From: Porphyromonadaceae bacterium UBA7042
Lineage (GTDB): Bacteria; Bacteroidota; Bacteroidia; Bacteroidales; Muribaculaceae
DNA length: 8,111 bases
Assembly (NCBI GenBank): GCA_002494015.1
Contig: DLAR01000066.1
Span: 8,519-16,629 of the forward strand
Reading direction: 5' to 3'
Shown one piece after another: positions 6,073 through 8,111 of the stretch. The notes beneath the pieces are model-generated. The model saw only the letters and a program-made list of their open reading frames with translations. It did no database searches and was not told where the DNA came from. Made by a program: the position numbers and the translations under genes. How positions within the stretch are numbered: the first letter of the stretch is position 1; every line of letters starts with the position of its first letter.

Positions 6073-8108
6073 AACGTGTCGGGTTATTGTTAATGATTTT
6101 TGCGTCATTGCTTGGCGTGAAAACAGCTGTTGCTGATGATACGAGTGTGTTTTACACTTATAACCGCGACGGTGGGATACACACCTCCTTTGTCAACCGT
6201 GTCGACTCGATTACGTTTTCCCGTGTCGATGCCGAGGGGTATGAACACGCTGATATTGTCTCCCAGCTGATATGGATGCCCGATACCGTCGTGCGCATCG
6301 ACATAGCGGCGGTTGACAGTGTGTCGTTCCGCGCACCGTCGACAATTTACAATCCCGATGCGATTGTGATTGACGAGTCCCCCATGTGGGGATATGTGCG
6401 TTGGGCCGATTATACCCACATCTCACTCAACCCGTTGATTGCCCCCGCCGATCTTCCACGCGTCGGCGACCGCCTCGTCACGGTCCGGACCAACGAGCTT
6501 TTCCCTGCCGGTTTTGCCGGTGAAGTCGAGGATGTGACCGTTACGACCGACTCGGTCCTTGTGTCGTGCAAGGTGATTAATCCCGCCTTGGTTCTCGACA
6601 GGTACTATTGTGTCGGGCAGACAACCGATGTGCCTGTTGAAATAGCCAATTCCCCGCGCCGTAAGCCGGTCGACGGGATGGAGTATGGCGATTTTTATTT
6701 CGTTCTGGGATTTGATGACGAAATGGATTTTCAGGCGAGTCAGTATTTGTCAGATTATGACGAAGATTATCACAAAGCCGGGTTTGAGGCTGCCGCCAAG
6801 GGTGCATATTCATGGTATCTCACCGGAAAGGTCTATGCTGCTGCGAGATATTTTGATAAAAATGTGTTTATTGATGCCTATATTGATACTGAAGGACAAT
6901 ATAAGATTCACTTCGAGCTAACAGGTGGTTTTTCGGCCCGAACTGACTTTTCCAATGTTCCGTTATTTGATAATTTAGAGTTCCGAGGGATTATTCCTCA
7001 GGTTCCATTTCTTGAAGTATATGGTAAGATAAACCCCGTTATCGATTTTAAGGCTGATCTCGGCATGTATCTCGACTATGAGAAGAAAGTTTATGATTCT
7101 TACCATGTCGTGTATAATTCAAATGAAAACCTTCGGTCTTTTTTCAATGCCGAACATTCCCAAGAACCTGAGACATCTGAATTTAGGTTAATGGGTGAGG
7201 CTGAGTTGAAAATCGGAGCCGAGGCTGAGATTGCTATCCGCAATGCCGGTTATATAGATGAGGATTTTGGTGAATTCGGTCTCAAAGCTTATGTTGAAGG
7301 GGAAATTGGTGCAAAACTGTCGGCATCAATGTTATTCCCCGTTGGAACTTATACTGATTTTGAAACATCTACATCCTACTATGAGGATGCTTGGGATGAG
7401 AATAACGTTTCGTTTGGTGTATATGGACAACTTGGTGCAGGGGTCAAAGGTGTGGCCATATTCAAAGACCCCGTCGAACATCAGCAATATGGCGGTACGG
7501 TAGGGGTAAAGGCTTTGAGCCCTGAATTTAATTACACTATCGCCCGGCGCGATTTCTTCCCCGTCTTTGAATCGCCCCGCTTTTTCGGCATAACTGCGGG
7601 TAATCCCGTCAGTCTGTTCACGTCCAATCTTTCCAATAAACTGTTGTTGCCTGTCGAGGTCGGCTACAAGGTCATGGATGAGAATAATGATGAGATTTGC
7701 AAAGGTTTCTATGACAACAGTTACCGCGTCCCCGAGGATTTCATGAACTACGAACTCCCTGTCGAGGATGTCTCCATGATGCTTAACCGCAAGTGCAAGG
7801 CTTACCCCTTGTTTAAGTTTGTCAACTGGGAGATACTTGCCACTCCCGCTGTTGACGTGGAACTTACCGTCACCCCGGTAACCGGCGGAACCGACGGGGT
7901 GCAGAGCACGTCGGCCACTTTGACCGGAAGCGTGGATGGTGCCGAATATATCTTAAACCCCAATTTTGCCGGAATCAAAATATCGACTGTCCCGCATATT
8001 GAGGCCGGTTCCCGAGGTGGAAAAGCCGCACTTGACGGGAATGGCTGCATGCGTGTGACCTTTGACGGACTGAAGAAGAACACTAAATATTATATTGCTG
8101 TCCGATAA
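6069..8108 (+). CDS. Large secreted beta-rich protein with C-terminal Fn3-like domain
   Basis: This 679-residue protein has a signal peptide (cleavage after AVA, 20-22). Next come two related short units, VNRVDSITFSR (42-52) and IAAVDSVSFRA (79-89), a start I associate with Bacteroidales surface proteins. Residues about 95-190 form a beta domain of unknown type. A long segment (about 245-495) alternates aromatic/hydrophobic with small or charged residues, for example LKIGAEAEIAI (380-390) and LKAYVEGEIGAKLSAS (405-420), and suggests extended amphipathic sheets. An Ig-like stretch follows (about 505-592). The end (597-679) resembles a fibronectin type III domain: SATLTGSVDG, then LDGNG and GLKKNTKYY. 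The TAA comes right after YYIAVR, where I would expect one more strand. The start overlaps the upstream stop as ATGA. I recognise no catalytic motif; an adhesive or structural surface role is a guess. Confidence 0.82.
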   Translation: MKRVGLLLMIFASLLGVKTAVADDTSVFYTYNRDGGIHTSFVNRVDSITFSRVDAEGYEHADIVSQLIWMPDTVVRIDIAAVDSVSFRAPSTIYNPDAIVIDESPMWGYVRWADYTHISLNPLIAPADLPRVGDRLVTVRTNELFPAGFAGEVEDVTVTTDSVLVSCKVINPALVLDRYYCVGQTTDVPVEIANSPRRKPVDGMEYGDFYFVLGFDDEMDFQASQYLSDYDEDYHKAGFEAAAKGAYSWYLTGKVYAAARYFDKNVFIDAYIDTEGQYKIHFELTGGFSARTDFSNVPLFDNLEFRGIIPQVPFLEVYGKINPVIDFKADLGMYLDYEKKVYDSYHVVYNSNENLRSFFNAEHSQEPETSEFRLMGEAELKIGAEAEIAIRNAGYIDEDFGEFGLKAYVEGEIGAKLSASMLFPVGTYTDFETSTSYYEDAWDENNVSFGVYGQLGAGVKGVAIFKDPVEHQQYGGTVGVKALSPEFNYTIARRDFFPVFESPRFFGITAGNPVSLFTSNLSNKLLLPVEVGYKVMDENNDEICKGFYDNSYRVPEDFMNYELPVEDVSMMLNRKCKAYPLFKFVNWEILATPAVDVELTVTPVTGGTDGVQSTSATLTGSVDGAEYILNPNFAGIKISTVPHIEAGSRGGKAALDGNGCMRVTFDGLKKNTKYYIAVR

Positions 8109-8111
8109 AAC

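Overview
This window looks like ordinary chromosome from a Bacteroidales bacterium of roughly 50% GC. A Muribaculaceae-type gut commensal is my best guess, from general feel rather than a search. The evidence is a DUF3822-rsmD gene pair, promoter boxes of the Bacteroidota TAnnTTTG type, A/T-rich leaders without Shine-Dalgarno sequences, a Cys-anchored lipoprotein, and a small secreted protein ending in a T9SS type-A-like sorting tail.

Left part, minus strand: a YitT-family membrane protein (2675-1701) is followed after 36 bp by a secreted C69-family dipeptidase (1664-42), probably as one transcript. A good promoter lies just upstream of the YitT gene. Its -7 box sits inside a perfect 8-bp inverted repeat, which makes a strong candidate operator. 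Between this promoter and the plus-strand genes lie about 370 bp without a gene, holding two mutually exclusive hairpins that no assigned gene explains.

Middle, plus strand: a DUF3822 protein (3045-3869) overlaps rsmD (3860-4402, 16S rRNA guanine-N2 methyltransferase) by 10 bp. The DUF3822 promoter box is so close to the ATG that the mRNA should be nearly leaderless. A run of eight C near the 3' end of the DUF3822 gene is a possible slippage site.

Right part, plus strand: three exported proteins of unknown function. First comes a lipoprotein (4524-5501) with its own promoter box, preceded by a G7 run, and followed by a strong intrinsic terminator. Then a two-gene unit joined by an ATGA overlap: a 162-residue protein with a sorting-tail-like C-terminus (5584-6072) and a 679-residue beta-rich protein (6069-8108). 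The large protein ends in a fibronectin-III-like domain that seems to stop short. The unit starts only 17 bp after the terminator hairpin, so its expression may depend on read-through or on a promoter hidden in the hairpin region.

I see no mobile element, CRISPR array, tRNA or rRNA. The best candidates for something undescribed are the operator-like dyad and the switchable hairpins in 2691-2806, and the uncharacterised secreted pair at 5584-8108.
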